Below are positions 37,820 to 46,807 of a stretch of 64,000 bases of DNA, in pieces (within the stretch, counting starts at the first letter, position 1; the number at the start of each line of letters is the position of its first letter). The DNA lies in NCBI RefSeq assembly GCF_030362855.1, contig NZ_JAUCBP010000006.1:220892-284891 (forward strand). Reading direction: 5' to 3'. Position numbers and translations under genes: made by a program. The notes under the pieces are model-generated. The model was not told the origin of the DNA and ran no database searches. It saw nothing but the letters and a program-made list of their open reading frames with translations. This stretch comes from Neoalteromonas arenosi. GTDB taxonomy: Bacteria; Pseudomonadota; Gammaproteobacteria; Enterobacterales; Alteromonadaceae.

Positions 37820-38425
37820 TTACAGCTCGTCAGTTTTCTCAGACAAGTACTTCGCAACACCTTCAGGGCTTGCGTCCATACCGGCTTTACCTTCTTGCCA
37901 GCCCGCAGGACATACTTCGCCGTGCTCTTCGTGGAAGCTCAATGCATCAACCATGCGCAACATTTCATCGATGTTACGGCCAAGCGGTAAATCGTTAACG
38001 ACTTGGTGACGTACAAGACCATCTGAGTCGATTAGGAAAGAACCGCGGAAAGCAACACCATCAGTAGGATGCTCAACGTCGTAAGCTTGACAAATTTCGT
38101 GCTTAACATCAGCGACCAACGTATATTTAACTGGGCCGATACCGCCGTCATTCACTGCAGTATTACGCCATGCGTTGTGGCTAAATTGTGAATCGATTGA
38201 AACACCGATAACTTCAACACCGCGCTTCTTGAACTCATCGTAGCGCTTGTCGAATGCAATCAGCTCTGATGGGCACACGAAAGTAAAATCAAGTGGATAG
38301 AAAAATACGACGGCTTTCTTGCCTTTTATCGCTTCACTTAGAGTAAATGTATCAACAATCTCACCTGTGCCAAGAACTGCAGCAGCAGTAAAATCAGGGG
38401 CTGGACGGCCTACTAGTACGCTCAT
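37820..38425 (-). CDS. Typical 2-Cys peroxiredoxin
   Basis: 201 residues from ATG 38425, chosen because GGAG lies seven bases upstream; an earlier ATG at 38437 overlaps that site. The peroxidatic Cys51 is in FTFVCPSE and the resolving Cys172 in EVCPAGW. A GGIGP motif is seen near 94-98, while the C-terminal YF motif of hyperoxidation-sensitive enzymes is lacking. It reduces hydrogen peroxide and alkyl peroxides, probably with thioredoxin or AhpF/glutaredoxin as donor. No reductase gene is adjacent. Confidence 0.93.
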   Translation of the reverse strand: MSVLVGRPAPDFTAAAVLGTGEIVDTFTLSEAIKGKKAVVFFYPLDFTFVCPSELIAFDKRYDEFKKRGVEVIGVSIDSQFSHNAWRNTAVNDGGIGPVKYTLVADVKHEICQAYDVEHPTDGVAFRGSFLIDSDGLVRHQVVNDLPLGRNIDEMLRMVDALSFHEEHGEVCPAGWQEGKAGMDASPEGVAKYLSEKTDEL

Positions 38426-38624
38426 ACGAGTCTCCATTTTGAGGTTATATAATGATATGACACTGTTATTAAAACCTGACTAACAACAGCATTAAACAGT
38501 TTCAGACTTCGAATATAGGTATGGATTACCAATTTACAACCGGAATATTGCAAACTTCACAAATATTTCTCGTAAGGTGTAATTTTTAGACAAATTTCAT
38601 CACTACTATCTTGCAATCAAGCTA

Positions 38625-38648
38625 AATAACAATTATTATCATTTGCAA
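38625..38648 (+). promoter_or_regulatory. Possible Fur site upstream of bfd
   Basis: AATAACAATTATTATCATT matches about 12 of 19 positions of the Fur consensus, and bfd is Fur-repressed in E. coli. The site lies about 25 bases before the bfd start. Confidence 0.45.
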
Positions 38649-38669
38649 TTAGTTGTAGAGAGATTGTTG

Positions 38670-38864
38670 ATGTACGTTTGTATGTGTTTTGGTGTGACCG
38701 ACACAGCTATCAAAAATGCGGTAGAAGAGCACGGTGTGGGCAACATGCGTGAGTTAAGTCGCGTGTTGCAATTGGGCACTGAGTGCGGTCGTTGTGTACA
38801 AATGGCTCAGCAAATTATTGATAGCACCATTATCGACGAATCTTTGTTTAAAGAAGTGTGTTAA
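38670..38864 (+). CDS. bfd: Bacterioferritin-associated ferredoxin (Bfd)
   Basis: 64 residues from ATG 38670, the same length as E. coli Bfd. AGAGAG lies about eight bases upstream; a longer TTG start at 38643 is not needed. The [2Fe-2S] ligands Cys4, Cys6, Cys39 and Cys42 (MYVCMC and ECGRC) are all there. It delivers electrons to bacterioferritin to release stored iron. No bacterioferritin gene is in the window. A strong terminator follows that also serves grxD. Confidence 0.94.
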   Translation: MYVCMCFGVTDTAIKNAVEEHGVGNMRELSRVLQLGTECGRCVQMAQQIIDSTIIDESLFKEVC

Positions 38865-38884
38865 CACCCCAGTATTGAATACAT

Positions 38885-38914
38885 AAAAAAACCGCTGTTT
38901 TCAGCGGTTTTTTT
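38885..38914. terminator. Bidirectional terminator between bfd and grxD
   Basis: A run of A, the stem CCGCTG / CAGCGG with a TTTT loop, then a run of seven T. Confidence 0.93.
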
Positions 38915-38928
38915 GTAACTATCAACGG

Positions 38929-39288
38929 CTACTCTGCAGTGCTATCGTCGGCATATTTTTCTGCAGTCTCGGTTAACAGCGGTTGCAGTTCGCCCTGTTG
39001 GAACATTTCCAAAATAATATCACAGCCACCCACTAACTCACCGTCGACCCATAGTTGTGGGAACGTTGGCCAGTCAGCATAATTCGGTAACTCAGCGCGA
39101 ATATCTGGGTTTTGTAAAATATCCACGTACGCGAATTGTTGACCACAAGCCATAATTGCTTGCGACGCTTGCGATGAAAACCCGCAGCTCGGTAATTTAG
39201 GTGAGCCTTTCATGTAAAGCAAAATTGGATTTTCAGCGATTTGTTGCTTAATTTTTTCGACGGTAGCTTGGCTGTCGTATGAGTCCAT
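38929..39288 (-). CDS. grxD: Monothiol glutaredoxin (Grx4/GrxD)
   Basis: 119 residues from ATG 39288 (MDSYDSQATVEKIKQQ), where AGGGGA is six bases upstream; an in-frame extension to 39360 is not supported. The monothiol active site CGFS is at 35-38. The stretch WPTFPQLWVDGELVGGCDII is the glutathione/Fe-S binding part. The protein carries and delivers [2Fe-2S] clusters in the cytoplasm, often with BolA. It is divergent from sodB, as in several relatives. Confidence 0.94.
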   Translation of the reverse strand: MDSYDSQATVEKIKQQIAENPILLYMKGSPKLPSCGFSSQASQAIMACGQQFAYVDILQNPDIRAELPNYADWPTFPQLWVDGELVGGCDIILEMFQQGELQPLLTETAEKYADDSTAE

Positions 39289-39516
39289 GTGATTCCCCTG
39301 TTTCTTTGAAGCTTGGATATAGGTACGATTATCTAGGGTTTCAAGCTTAAATTGCGACAATTTTTATTTTTGCCCTTGCCGTTAAAAAAAATGACCCCAT
39401 TTGCACTTTTATCAGTAACAATACTGTTAAAATTCAGTTTAATCAGTTAAAACCGAACATCACTGATTATCGAATTCGTGTATTTAATCATTATGGACTT
39501 AAACGGAGACCACCGC

Positions 39517-40101
39517 ATGGCTTTTGAATTACCTGCACTACCTTACGAAAAGAACGCTTTGGAACCACATATTTCTGCTGAAACATTGGACTTCCACCAT
39601 GGTAAACACCATGCGACTTATGTAACTAAGTTAAACGGCTTAGTTGAGGGTACTGAGTTAGAAAGCAAATCACTTGAAGAGATCATCAAGTCTTCTGACG
39701 GTGGTGTTTTCAACAACGCTGCACAGATTTGGAACCACACGTTTTACTGGCACAGCCTAAGTCCAAATGGCGGTGGTGAACCAACGGGTGCACTTGCTGA
39801 TGCAATCAACAGCAAATGGGGCTCATTTGCTGACTTTAAAGCGGCGTTTAACGACAAAGCAGTTAACAACTTTGGTTCAAGCTGGACTTGGTTGGTTAAA
39901 ACAGCTGATGGTGGTCTAGATATCGTTAACACTAGCAACGCCGCAACTCCAATCACTGAAGACGGTGTTACTCCTCTACTCACAGTAGACCTATGGGAGC
40001 ACGCTTACTACATCGATTATCGCAACGTTCGTCCAAAATACCTTGAAGGTTTCTGGGCACTAGCGAATTGGGAATTTGCGAGCGAAAACTTCGCTGCTTA
40101 A
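39517..40101 (+). CDS. sodB: Iron superoxide dismutase (SodB)
   Basis: 194 residues from ATG 39517 ([20 protein letters not shown]), with GGAG about eight bases upstream; an ATG at 39478 gives an unsupported extension. The metal ligands are visible as His27 (FHHGKHH), His74 (WNHTFYW) and the pair in [11 protein letters not shown]. Gln70 in [12 protein letters not shown] marks the Fe type. It removes superoxide in the cytoplasm. Fur and RyhB-like control is usual for sodB in relatives, but I do not see a site that proves it. Confidence 0.96.
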   Translation: MAFELPALPYEKNALEPHISAETLDFHHGKHHATYVTKLNGLVEGTELESKSLEEIIKSSDGGVFNNAAQIWNHTFYWHSLSPNGGGEPTGALADAINSKWGSFADFKAAFNDKAVNNFGSSWTWLVKTADGGLDIVNTSNAATPITEDGVTPLLTVDLWEHAYYIDYRNVRPKYLEGFWALANWEFASENFAA

Positions 40102-40119
40102 TTGCCTAAGTGTTAAAGC

Positions 40120-40150
40120 AAAAGCCCGGTCGTTTGACCGGGCTTTTTTT
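40120..40150. terminator. Terminator after sodB
   Basis: AAAAGCCCGGTC and GACCGGGCTTTT form a 12-bp stem with a GTTT loop and a T run. It lies next to the stop of the convergent gene and may serve both. Confidence 0.93.
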
Positions 40151-40152
40151 GT

Positions 40153-41055
40153 TTAGGGACGGCCACAAACCAAGGCCAATTTATTGCCTTGCGGCGCAAA
40201 AACAAGCCTTGTTGCGCCATTGTTACAATGGCTATCAATAGTAAACAGGGTTTGCCATTGCTGCCCGTCATAACGGATCAGTGCCTTCTCATCCGCAGCA
40301 ACGGTTACCGCGTGGCCATCTGGTGTCCACGCATAATAGGACGATTCAGCAGGCAATTCAGCCAGTGTTTCGATTGCACCGGTATTGCTATCATAAGCCA
40401 TTAGCCAATGCCTGCCCTCTAGCGTTTTCGAATAACTAAACTTACCGGGTTTACCTGGAATAGCCCACAAACTTGCGCCGATGTTTGTATCGATAACTGT
40501 CGCTTCGGTTCGCTTAGTAGCACCTTTGACTGTATGGCGCTGCAACGTATGTACCGGTGTTTCACCACTGCCTAAGACAAACACCAAAACCTCGCCGTCA
40601 TTGAGCCAAACGTGATAGCCAATCGGCTCAACATTAAGCAGCTTGGTTGGCGGTTGGCCATTTAGGCTCCAGGCCCTCAACCATTGTTTACCTTGCTCGT
40701 CTACCCAAATGCCCGACAAACCATCTGCGCTCGGCAACGGCGTCGGTGAATACTCACTGGTTGTTGATGAGGTCAGGTTGATGTGCTCTTGTTTGGATAG
40801 TTCGTAACGCCACAAATCCGTTTGTTGTTGAGCATCTGCGGCGGTGTAGTAAAGGAATTGCTGATCAGCACTAAAATAAGGTTGATTGTGATAGTACGGT
40901 GCATCCGTTATTTTCTGCCATGTCAACGGTCGATAAACGCTAGCAGGGTTATCTCTCGATGTGGCGTAATCGATGAGCCAAATATCCGAACCCTCGGCGG
41001 GAGCGGTTTGTGCCATTAAAGCAGTTATTAATAAGCAGCAGAGTTTTTTCAGCAC
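40153..41055 (-). CDS. Exported TolB-like beta-propeller protein
   Basis: 300 residues. A signal peptide (MLKKLCCLLITALMAQTAPA) is followed by repeats of the form QPYFSADQQFLYYTA and YYAWTPDGHAVTVA, which are PD40/WD40-like blades of a propeller. The protein is probably periplasmic. It lacks an amidohydrolase or peptidase domain. Function is unknown. The last residues are close to the sodB terminator on the facing strand. Confidence 0.72.
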   Translation of the reverse strand: MLKKLCCLLITALMAQTAPAEGSDIWLIDYATSRDNPASVYRPLTWQKITDAPYYHNQPYFSADQQFLYYTAADAQQQTDLWRYELSKQEHINLTSSTTSEYSPTPLPSADGLSGIWVDEQGKQWLRAWSLNGQPPTKLLNVEPIGYHVWLNDGEVLVFVLGSGETPVHTLQRHTVKGATKRTEATVIDTNIGASLWAIPGKPGKFSYSKTLEGRHWLMAYDSNTGAIETLAELPAESSYYAWTPDGHAVTVAADEKALIRYDGQQWQTLFTIDSHCNNGATRLVFAPQGNKLALVCGRP

Positions 41056-41125
41056 GTTTTATCCTAGGCATTAAAGTGGTTTACACTACCCTATCAAACC
41101 TTGTGAACATTGCCCACGTTGATGT

Positions 41126-42265
41126 TTAGCCGCCCAGCTTTTGCTTTGCCAAAGGCATTAAAATGAGGCCAGCCAGAACCGCTACGATGGCAGATATATT
41201 GAATGCCAATTGAGCACCACTGCCTTGTTGCCACAATTGACCGGCAAGCCAGTTGCCAAATGCGCCACCTACACCAAAGCCAATACTGATGTAGATTGCT
41301 TGACCACGGCTTTGAAAACTGCGATCAAAATAACGATGGATAAATTCTACGCTAACCGCATGGGTTAGGCCGAAGCTAAAAGCGTGCAGCAGTTGAGCAA
41401 AGACAAGAATAACAATCAAATCGGGAAGTGCGCCTAACAGCCACCAGCGCAACGCCGTCAACAGCATACTGGCGATCAGAAGCAGCTTGATACCGTAATG
41501 ACTGATCACGCGCTGAGCCAACAAAAATATACCTATTTCCGCTAAGACACCGAGAGCGATCAAGACCCCTGTAAGCTGGCCGCTGTGGCCGAGGTCGCGC
41601 ATGTAGAGCGCGAAAAACCCGTAGTAGGCGCCAAAACTGACCTGTAGCAATGCGGTCGATAAAATAAATATCACAAATACGGGCTTCAGCGCCGCTTGCC
41701 ATTGCGTACTCTGTTTGGCTCCCGTGTCGCGTTCAGGTGTGCTATTGGCGATCCATAGGGTCGACACAAACAACAAGGTCAGTAATACCATGCTGATGTA
41801 TATAGGCACTTCGGTGCCATAAATATCCAGCAAGTGACCGGTCAATATTGTCAGGACAATAAAACCAACGCTGCCCCACGATCGAACTCCACCATAATTG
41901 CGTTTTCGCAGTTCGGCTTGATGTAGGGTAATCACCTCTAGCTGCGGTAACACGGCCGTCCAAAACATCATCATCAAGGCAAAGACCAAGGTTAGCCACC
42001 AAAAGTCATGTGCCCAAAAAACGCCAATAAAACTAACGACAGTCAGTAAACAACCCACTTGCAGGACTAGCAAGGTTTTGCCGCTTCGATCTGCGATGCT
42101 GGCCCAAAGTGAAGGCCCAAGTATGCGCGCTACGGTTATTAGCGCGAACAATTCGCCAATTTGTGCTGAGGTGAATCCTCTGCCATCAAGGAAAATACCT
42201 AGGTAAGGAACGATTACGCCCAATAGCGCAAAATAGAGAAAATAAGTAGTCGATAAACGTTTCAT
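41126..42265 (-). CDS. MFS transporter of the 3-phenylpropionate (HcaT-like) group
   Basis: 379 residues with about twelve transmembrane helices. The opening LSTTYFLYFALLGVIVPYLG with FLDGRGFTSAQIGELFA and the later SIADRSGK loop are typical of the MFS_1_like/HcaT group. E. coli HcaT imports phenylpropionate, but no aromatic catabolism gene is near, so the substrate here is open. It lies between the TolB-like gene and aroC in the same direction. Confidence 0.8.
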   Translation of the reverse strand: MKRLSTTYFLYFALLGVIVPYLGIFLDGRGFTSAQIGELFALITVARILGPSLWASIADRSGKTLLVLQVGCLLTVVSFIGVFWAHDFWWLTLVFALMMMFWTAVLPQLEVITLHQAELRKRNYGGVRSWGSVGFIVLTILTGHLLDIYGTEVPIYISMVLLTLLFVSTLWIANSTPERDTGAKQSTQWQAALKPVFVIFILSTALLQVSFGAYYGFFALYMRDLGHSGQLTGVLIALGVLAEIGIFLLAQRVISHYGIKLLLIASMLLTALRWWLLGALPDLIVILVFAQLLHAFSFGLTHAVSVEFIHRYFDRSFQSRGQAIYISIGFGVGGAFGNWLAGQLWQQGSGAQLAFNISAIVAVLAGLILMPLAKQKLGG

Positions 42266-42296
42266 TTAATGTTTACCGACCACTTCCTGATATGCA

Positions 42297-43400
42297 TTAC
42301 TCAGAGACGCTGCCAGGGATCACTGGCGTTGGACTAGTCACCTTAGCATTTTGCGCTGTGTGGCGTAGCAGATGATCCATCAATACAAGCGCCAACATAG
42401 CCTCAGCGATAGGTACAGCGCGAATGCCAACACAGGGATCATGACGACCTTTGGTGATAACTTCCGTTGATTCGCCATCAACGGTGATGGTTTCACCTGG
42501 TACGGAGATACTTGATGTTGGTTTTAACGCCATGTGTACTACAACGTCTTGTCCGGTTGAAATGCCGCCAAGAACACCACCACTGTGATTACTGGTGAAA
42601 CCCTGCGGTGTAAGCGTATCACGGTGTTCACTGCCCTTTTGATTTACTACATCAAAACCATCGCCAATTTCTACACCCTTAACGGCATTGATGCCCATCA
42701 TCGCATGGGCAATTTCTGCATCTAAGCGGTCAAACACAGGTTCACCGAGTCCTACCGGCATGTTCGTGGCCACTACCGAAACCTTCGCGCCAATTGAATC
42801 GCCCGATTTTTTTAGGTCGCGCATGTATTGATCCAACGCATCAAGCTTATCTGGCTGCGGACAGAAAAATGGATTTTGATTAATCGCATCTTTATCTTCC
42901 AGTGCCATTTCAATTGGACCCAACTGCGAAAGGTAGCCAATAATTTCAATGCCGTGGACTGTTTTGAGGTATTTTTTCGCAATCCCACCAGCAGCAACAC
43001 GTATCGCGGTTTCCCGCGCAGACGATCGACCACCACCGCGATAATCGCGCAAACCATACTTTTGTTGATAGGTATAATCAGCGTGTCCTGGACGGAATCG
43101 GTCGGCGATTTTGGAGTAATCTTGACTGCGTTGGTCTTTGTTCTTAATTAGCAAGCCAATCGACGTACCCGTTGTTTTACCTTCAAATACGCCAGACAAA
43201 ATTTGTACTTCATCGTCTTCACGTCGTGCCGTGGTATATCGCGACGTTCCTGGCTTACGGCGGTCGAGATCGCCTTGTAAGTCTGCTTCACTTAACTCCA
43301 TGCCCGGTGGACAGCCATCAACTACACCACCGATGGCAATGCCATGACTCTCACCAAACGTTGAAACCGTAAATAATTTTCCGAAACTGTTACCCGACAT
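42297..43400 (-). CDS. aroC: Chorismate synthase (AroC)
   Basis: 367 residues, near the 361 of E. coli. The family segments [18 protein letters not shown], the [11 protein letters not shown] loop and [13 protein letters not shown] are all present. The enzyme uses reduced FMN to make chorismate, the last common step of aromatic amino acid synthesis. It lies three bases after prmB, an arrangement that is also found in E. coli. Confidence 0.96.
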   Translation of the reverse strand: MSGNSFGKLFTVSTFGESHGIAIGGVVDGCPPGMELSEADLQGDLDRRKPGTSRYTTARREDDEVQILSGVFEGKTTGTSIGLLIKNKDQRSQDYSKIADRFRPGHADYTYQQKYGLRDYRGGGRSSARETAIRVAAGGIAKKYLKTVHGIEIIGYLSQLGPIEMALEDKDAINQNPFFCPQPDKLDALDQYMRDLKKSGDSIGAKVSVVATNMPVGLGEPVFDRLDAEIAHAMMGINAVKGVEIGDGFDVVNQKGSEHRDTLTPQGFTSNHSGGVLGGISTGQDVVVHMALKPTSSISVPGETITVDGESTEVITKGRHDPCVGIRAVPIAEAMLALVLMDHLLRHTAQNAKVTSPTPVIPGSVSE

Positions 43401-43403
43401 TGA

Positions 43404-44333
43404 TTATTGCTGCTCCCAATACTCTTTTAACTGCTGTTGCGCCACTGCAAACACACCATCGCCACCATTTTCAAAGCTTATCCACTCGACCTCTAGCCCA
43501 GGGAAGCGGGTGTCAAAATGCACCATGCTGTTTCCGACCTCGACAAACAACCAACCGTCATCATTCAGGAACTTAGCCGCTTGCTTAAGGATTTGCTCAA
43601 CCAGATCGAGACCGTCTTCACCGGCGGCAAGCGCTAAGGCTGGCTCGTGTTGAAACTCAGCAGGTAAATCATCCATGTCTTCAGCATCGACGTAAGGTGG
43701 ATTTGAAACGATCAGATCGTATTTCTGATTTGTGATCCCAGAAAACACATCTGATTCGATGGCAATAACGCGCTCTTCGAGACCGTGCTCTTGAATATTT
43801 AATTGCGCGACTTCCAAGGCATCAGTGCTGATATCTAATGCATCGACATAGGCATCTGGAAATGCGTGCGCCAGAGCGATTGCAATGCATCCCCCACCGG
43901 TACACAAATCCATGATAGCTTTAGGTTCAGACACGTAAGGTGCAAACTGCTGTTGGATAAGCTCAGCAAACGGTGAACGCGGGATCAGTACTCGCTCATC
44001 AACATAAAATGGGTATCCGCAAAACCACGCTTGATGAGTCAAATAAGGTAATGGCAATCGGGTTTGCACCCGCTTCAATACCAGCTCTGCAACCTTCTGG
44101 CGTTCACTGCGAGTCAAGCGCGCAGAAAACAGACTGTCACCGGTGTATTGAGCCAAATCTTGCGGTAAGTGCAATGCGTGCATGACTAGCGTCACCGCTT
44201 CGTCCCACGCATTGTCGGTGCCATGGCCAAAGAATAAATCGGCATCGTTGAAACGGCTTACGCTCCAACGTACAAGGTCTAAGATGGTTTCTAGATCACT
44301 TATCGCTTGATCCAGATAAATTTTGTCAGTCAT
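43404..44333 (-). CDS. prmB: Ribosomal protein uL3 glutamine methyltransferase (PrmB)
   Basis: 309 residues from ATG 44333 (MTDKIYLDQAISDLETI), one less than in E. coli; an upstream in-frame start at 44387 is not supported by length. The SAM motif MDLCTGGGCIAIALA and the NPPY motif (DLIVSNPPYVDAEDM) identify an N5-glutamine methyltransferase. The neighbours aroC and smrB, in the E. coli order, favour PrmB over PrmC. It methylates ribosomal protein L3. Confidence 0.93.
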   Translation of the reverse strand: MTDKIYLDQAISDLETILDLVRWSVSRFNDADLFFGHGTDNAWDEAVTLVMHALHLPQDLAQYTGDSLFSARLTRSERQKVAELVLKRVQTRLPLPYLTHQAWFCGYPFYVDERVLIPRSPFAELIQQQFAPYVSEPKAIMDLCTGGGCIAIALAHAFPDAYVDALDISTDALEVAQLNIQEHGLEERVIAIESDVFSGITNQKYDLIVSNPPYVDAEDMDDLPAEFQHEPALALAAGEDGLDLVEQILKQAAKFLNDDGWLFVEVGNSMVHFDTRFPGLEVEWISFENGGDGVFAVAQQQLKEYWEQQ

Positions 44334-44431
44334 GCAGTTTGTTTTAACGCTATGTGAATACGCGTTATCATACCGAAATATTTGCATCTAGGGATTGCTA
44401 ATTTAATAACTTAGCGGAGAAAAATGCGGTA

Positions 44432-44995
44432 ATGAGTAATAAAGATGAGTCAAATGAATTTCGTCAGGCACTCGGTGACGTTAAGCCGCTTGCACCCAAT
44501 GACAAAGTTAATTTAACTCGCAAGGATCAACATGCGGATGCGCGTAAACAGCGTCGCAGAGACATTGCAGCAGACAATAGAAATGCGCAGCAAGCCAATG
44601 CATACTTTGCATTCTCAGATGCTTATGAGGCGCATTTCGATACTAATGGTCCATTAAAATACGTCGCACAATCAACATATAGTGATGAACTAAAAAGGTT
44701 GCGCAGAGGTGACTACGATCCCGAGCTTATTCTCGATTTACACGGTATGAATCGCGCCAACGCCAAAGCTGAAATTGCGGCATTGCTGCACGCAGCCAAA
44801 CGTCAACACTTTCGCTGTGTGTGCATTGTTCATGGAATAGGTAGCGGTGTACTTAAATTGCAAGTGCCCAACTGGCTAGTGCAACACCCTGATGTCCTAG
44901 CGTTTCACCAAGCACCACTGGAATGGGGCGGGAATGGCGCCCTACTCGTATTGCTGCGCCACGCCGACCCAAAACTGGGTGAATCATTCGACTAA
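44432..44995 (+). CDS. smrB: Smr domain endonuclease SmrB
   Basis: 187 residues, close to E. coli SmrB (183). The N-terminal half is charged and probably flexible. The Smr domain follows, with LDLHGMNRANAKAEIAALLH near 105-124 and the HGIGSGVLK loop near 135-143. SmrB cuts mRNA between collided ribosomes in E. coli. The gene is divergent from prmB, the conserved arrangement. Confidence 0.92.
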   Translation: MSNKDESNEFRQALGDVKPLAPNDKVNLTRKDQHADARKQRRRDIAADNRNAQQANAYFAFSDAYEAHFDTNGPLKYVAQSTYSDELKRLRRGDYDPELILDLHGMNRANAKAEIAALLHAAKRQHFRCVCIVHGIGSGVLKLQVPNWLVQHPDVLAFHQAPLEWGGNGALLVLLRHADPKLGESFD

Positions 44996-45003
44996 AAATC
45001 AGT

Positions 45004-45129
45004 CTATTTATTATCGTCCGCACTGTTGTGTAAAAACAGATAGGTGTAATAACCGCCCATCACACAGATAATACCGATCAACAGTAGTGACATCCATACA
45101 ACTGGGTCCAAAAATAGTTCTAAAGGCAT
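45004..45129 (-). CDS. Small single-span membrane protein (DUF3149-like)
   Basis: 41 residues from ATG 45129 to TAG. It reads MPLELFLDPVVWMSLLLIGI followed by a further hydrophobic run, then a short charged tail (HNSADDNK). GAGG lies about eight bases before the ATG, a good ribosome site. The layout of a DPV motif before one transmembrane helix is like DUF3149 proteins. Function is unknown. It is easily missed because of its size. It converges with smrB. Confidence 0.65.
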   Translation of the reverse strand: MPLELFLDPVVWMSLLLIGIICVMGGYYTYLFLHNSADDNK

Positions 45130-45254
45130 GATGTTTTCCTCACTCGGATTGTTCTATGACTTTATTTTCCCTTGAGTGTGGATGAAAAAAGCTGATCGAG
45201 ATCAATGCTCAGAAGCCATGCGCGGCAAGATGTTGAGCTAGATCAAATGTAGTC

Positions 45255-46799
45255 CTAAAAGCGCTCTGCGTAGTCTGTCAAAAACGCTTCATAATGGCGC
45301 CATCGGCCCACCGCATTTTGATTGATAGGTTGTCTTACTTGCCAAATACTCGGTGTTTCAACGTGATTTTCCGCAGTGCGAATTGATACTACATCGGGCA
45401 TTTCTGTACCTAAAAATTCACCTAGTCTATTAACTGTTAACGCATAGTCAGAGACCAGCGTTTGATAATCGAGATTGAGCACATCATCCCCAAAGCACGC
45501 CGACCAATGCGCCATCATCTCAGTATACAGGTTATAAACCCCGAATATGTCGTCCAAACTATTGGTATAGGCAAAATAAGGCGAGAAATTTTCAAAATAT
45601 ATTGAGACGGCGACATCGAGTGGATTGCGTTGCAAGTTGATGATTTTCGCATTCGGAAACATGGCTTTGATCACGCCAACATGGAAGAAGTTAGTCGGTA
45701 CTTTGTTGATGATTTTAGTACCCGAAAAATTAGCAAATTCGGTAAAATATTGGTTATATGCCTGTGCCATGTGTTCAATGCGCAACGGCAATCTGCGTTT
45801 TATCGCATCGATAATATTTGCGCCAACACCGCTGAAGTTCATCGCGTATTCCAAGGCTGGCGTTTCACCACCGGCGTAAAACCCCGGTAATTTAGACAAA
45901 ATTTGTTCAACGAGAGTCGTGCCCGATCGCGGCATACCGACAACAAAAATATGCTCGGTTTGATCTGAGCTGGCGATATTAGCGATAGCTTCGCGTGACA
46001 AGGTGGTAAGAACAGTTTTAACTTGATTCGTCAACTCAGGCAGGGAAAAAGATGCGTCTCGTTGCTTTTGTTGATTAGCCTGAGTTGCATACTGCCATGC
46101 CAGTGTATAGTCACCGCAATCATTGTATATTTTCGCTAAACCAAACAATATACGCGCTTTCTCAGCAGGCTGCTGAACTGCGCTAACAGCAGCTTTGAAA
46201 TGTTCCACTTGTTTACAGTCAATGCAGCGAAACTTATGAAACTTGGCAGTTGCAGCGAGTGCAAAGCTGTTGTTGGGTTGCAAAGTCAGGCACTGCTCTA
46301 AAAGATTCAATGCCCGATCAAACTGCCCTCGCATGCCCAGCATATTGGCGTGGTGTTGCAGTAATGTCGGCGACTGCTTAACAATATTTGAATGCAACTC
46401 AAGACACTTTATGCCGTCTTCGATCGCTCGCGCTTCTAGCGACACCCGCACCATCAATAGCAACAGGCTTTCGTCGATAGCGAGTGTTTTAAATCCTTTA
46501 TTTAACACTTGCAGTGCGCTATTAAAACGGTTGTCATTTAGCAATAAATCAACCAGATGCACAACTAAATGCTTATCAGTAAGCTCGCACTTTACATCCA
46601 ACAATTTCGCGATCAATGATTCAGCGCGTACTCGTTCGTTTCGAGCTAACGCGATCCCGGTTAAATGTGTCAGTACTACAGGATGAAACGGAGCCGCTTG
46701 ATGCAATAACATCAGCTGTTGCAACGCCTCGTTCACTCGGCCTTGCTGTAAGCATCGGGTAACTTGCGGCAGGTGTTTGTCTACCTCATCCATATTCAT
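45255..46799 (-). CDS. TPR-repeat sulfotransferase
   Basis: 514 residues from ATG 46799; a TTG at 46832 would overlap the upstream gene by 25 bases and is less likely. The first 260 residues form tetratricopeptide-like helical repeats (for example FDRALNLLEQCLTLQPNNSF). The C-terminal half is a sulfotransferase domain, with the 5'-PAPS loop VVGMPRSGTTLVEQIL and the 3'-phosphate segment INLQRNPLDVAVSIYFENF. It should transfer sulfate from PAPS to an unknown acceptor. No membrane segment is seen. The cys operon in this window makes its donor. Confidence 0.85.
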   Translation of the reverse strand: MNMDEVDKHLPQVTRCLQQGRVNEALQQLMLLHQAAPFHPVVLTHLTGIALARNERVRAESLIAKLLDVKCELTDKHLVVHLVDLLLNDNRFNSALQVLNKGFKTLAIDESLLLLMVRVSLEARAIEDGIKCLELHSNIVKQSPTLLQHHANMLGMRGQFDRALNLLEQCLTLQPNNSFALAATAKFHKFRCIDCKQVEHFKAAVSAVQQPAEKARILFGLAKIYNDCGDYTLAWQYATQANQQKQRDASFSLPELTNQVKTVLTTLSREAIANIASSDQTEHIFVVGMPRSGTTLVEQILSKLPGFYAGGETPALEYAMNFSGVGANIIDAIKRRLPLRIEHMAQAYNQYFTEFANFSGTKIINKVPTNFFHVGVIKAMFPNAKIINLQRNPLDVAVSIYFENFSPYFAYTNSLDDIFGVYNLYTEMMAHWSACFGDDVLNLDYQTLVSDYALTVNRLGEFLGTEMPDVVSIRTAENHVETPSIWQVRQPINQNAVGRWRHYEAFLTDYAERF

Positions 46800-46807
46800 C
46801 ACCGTAC

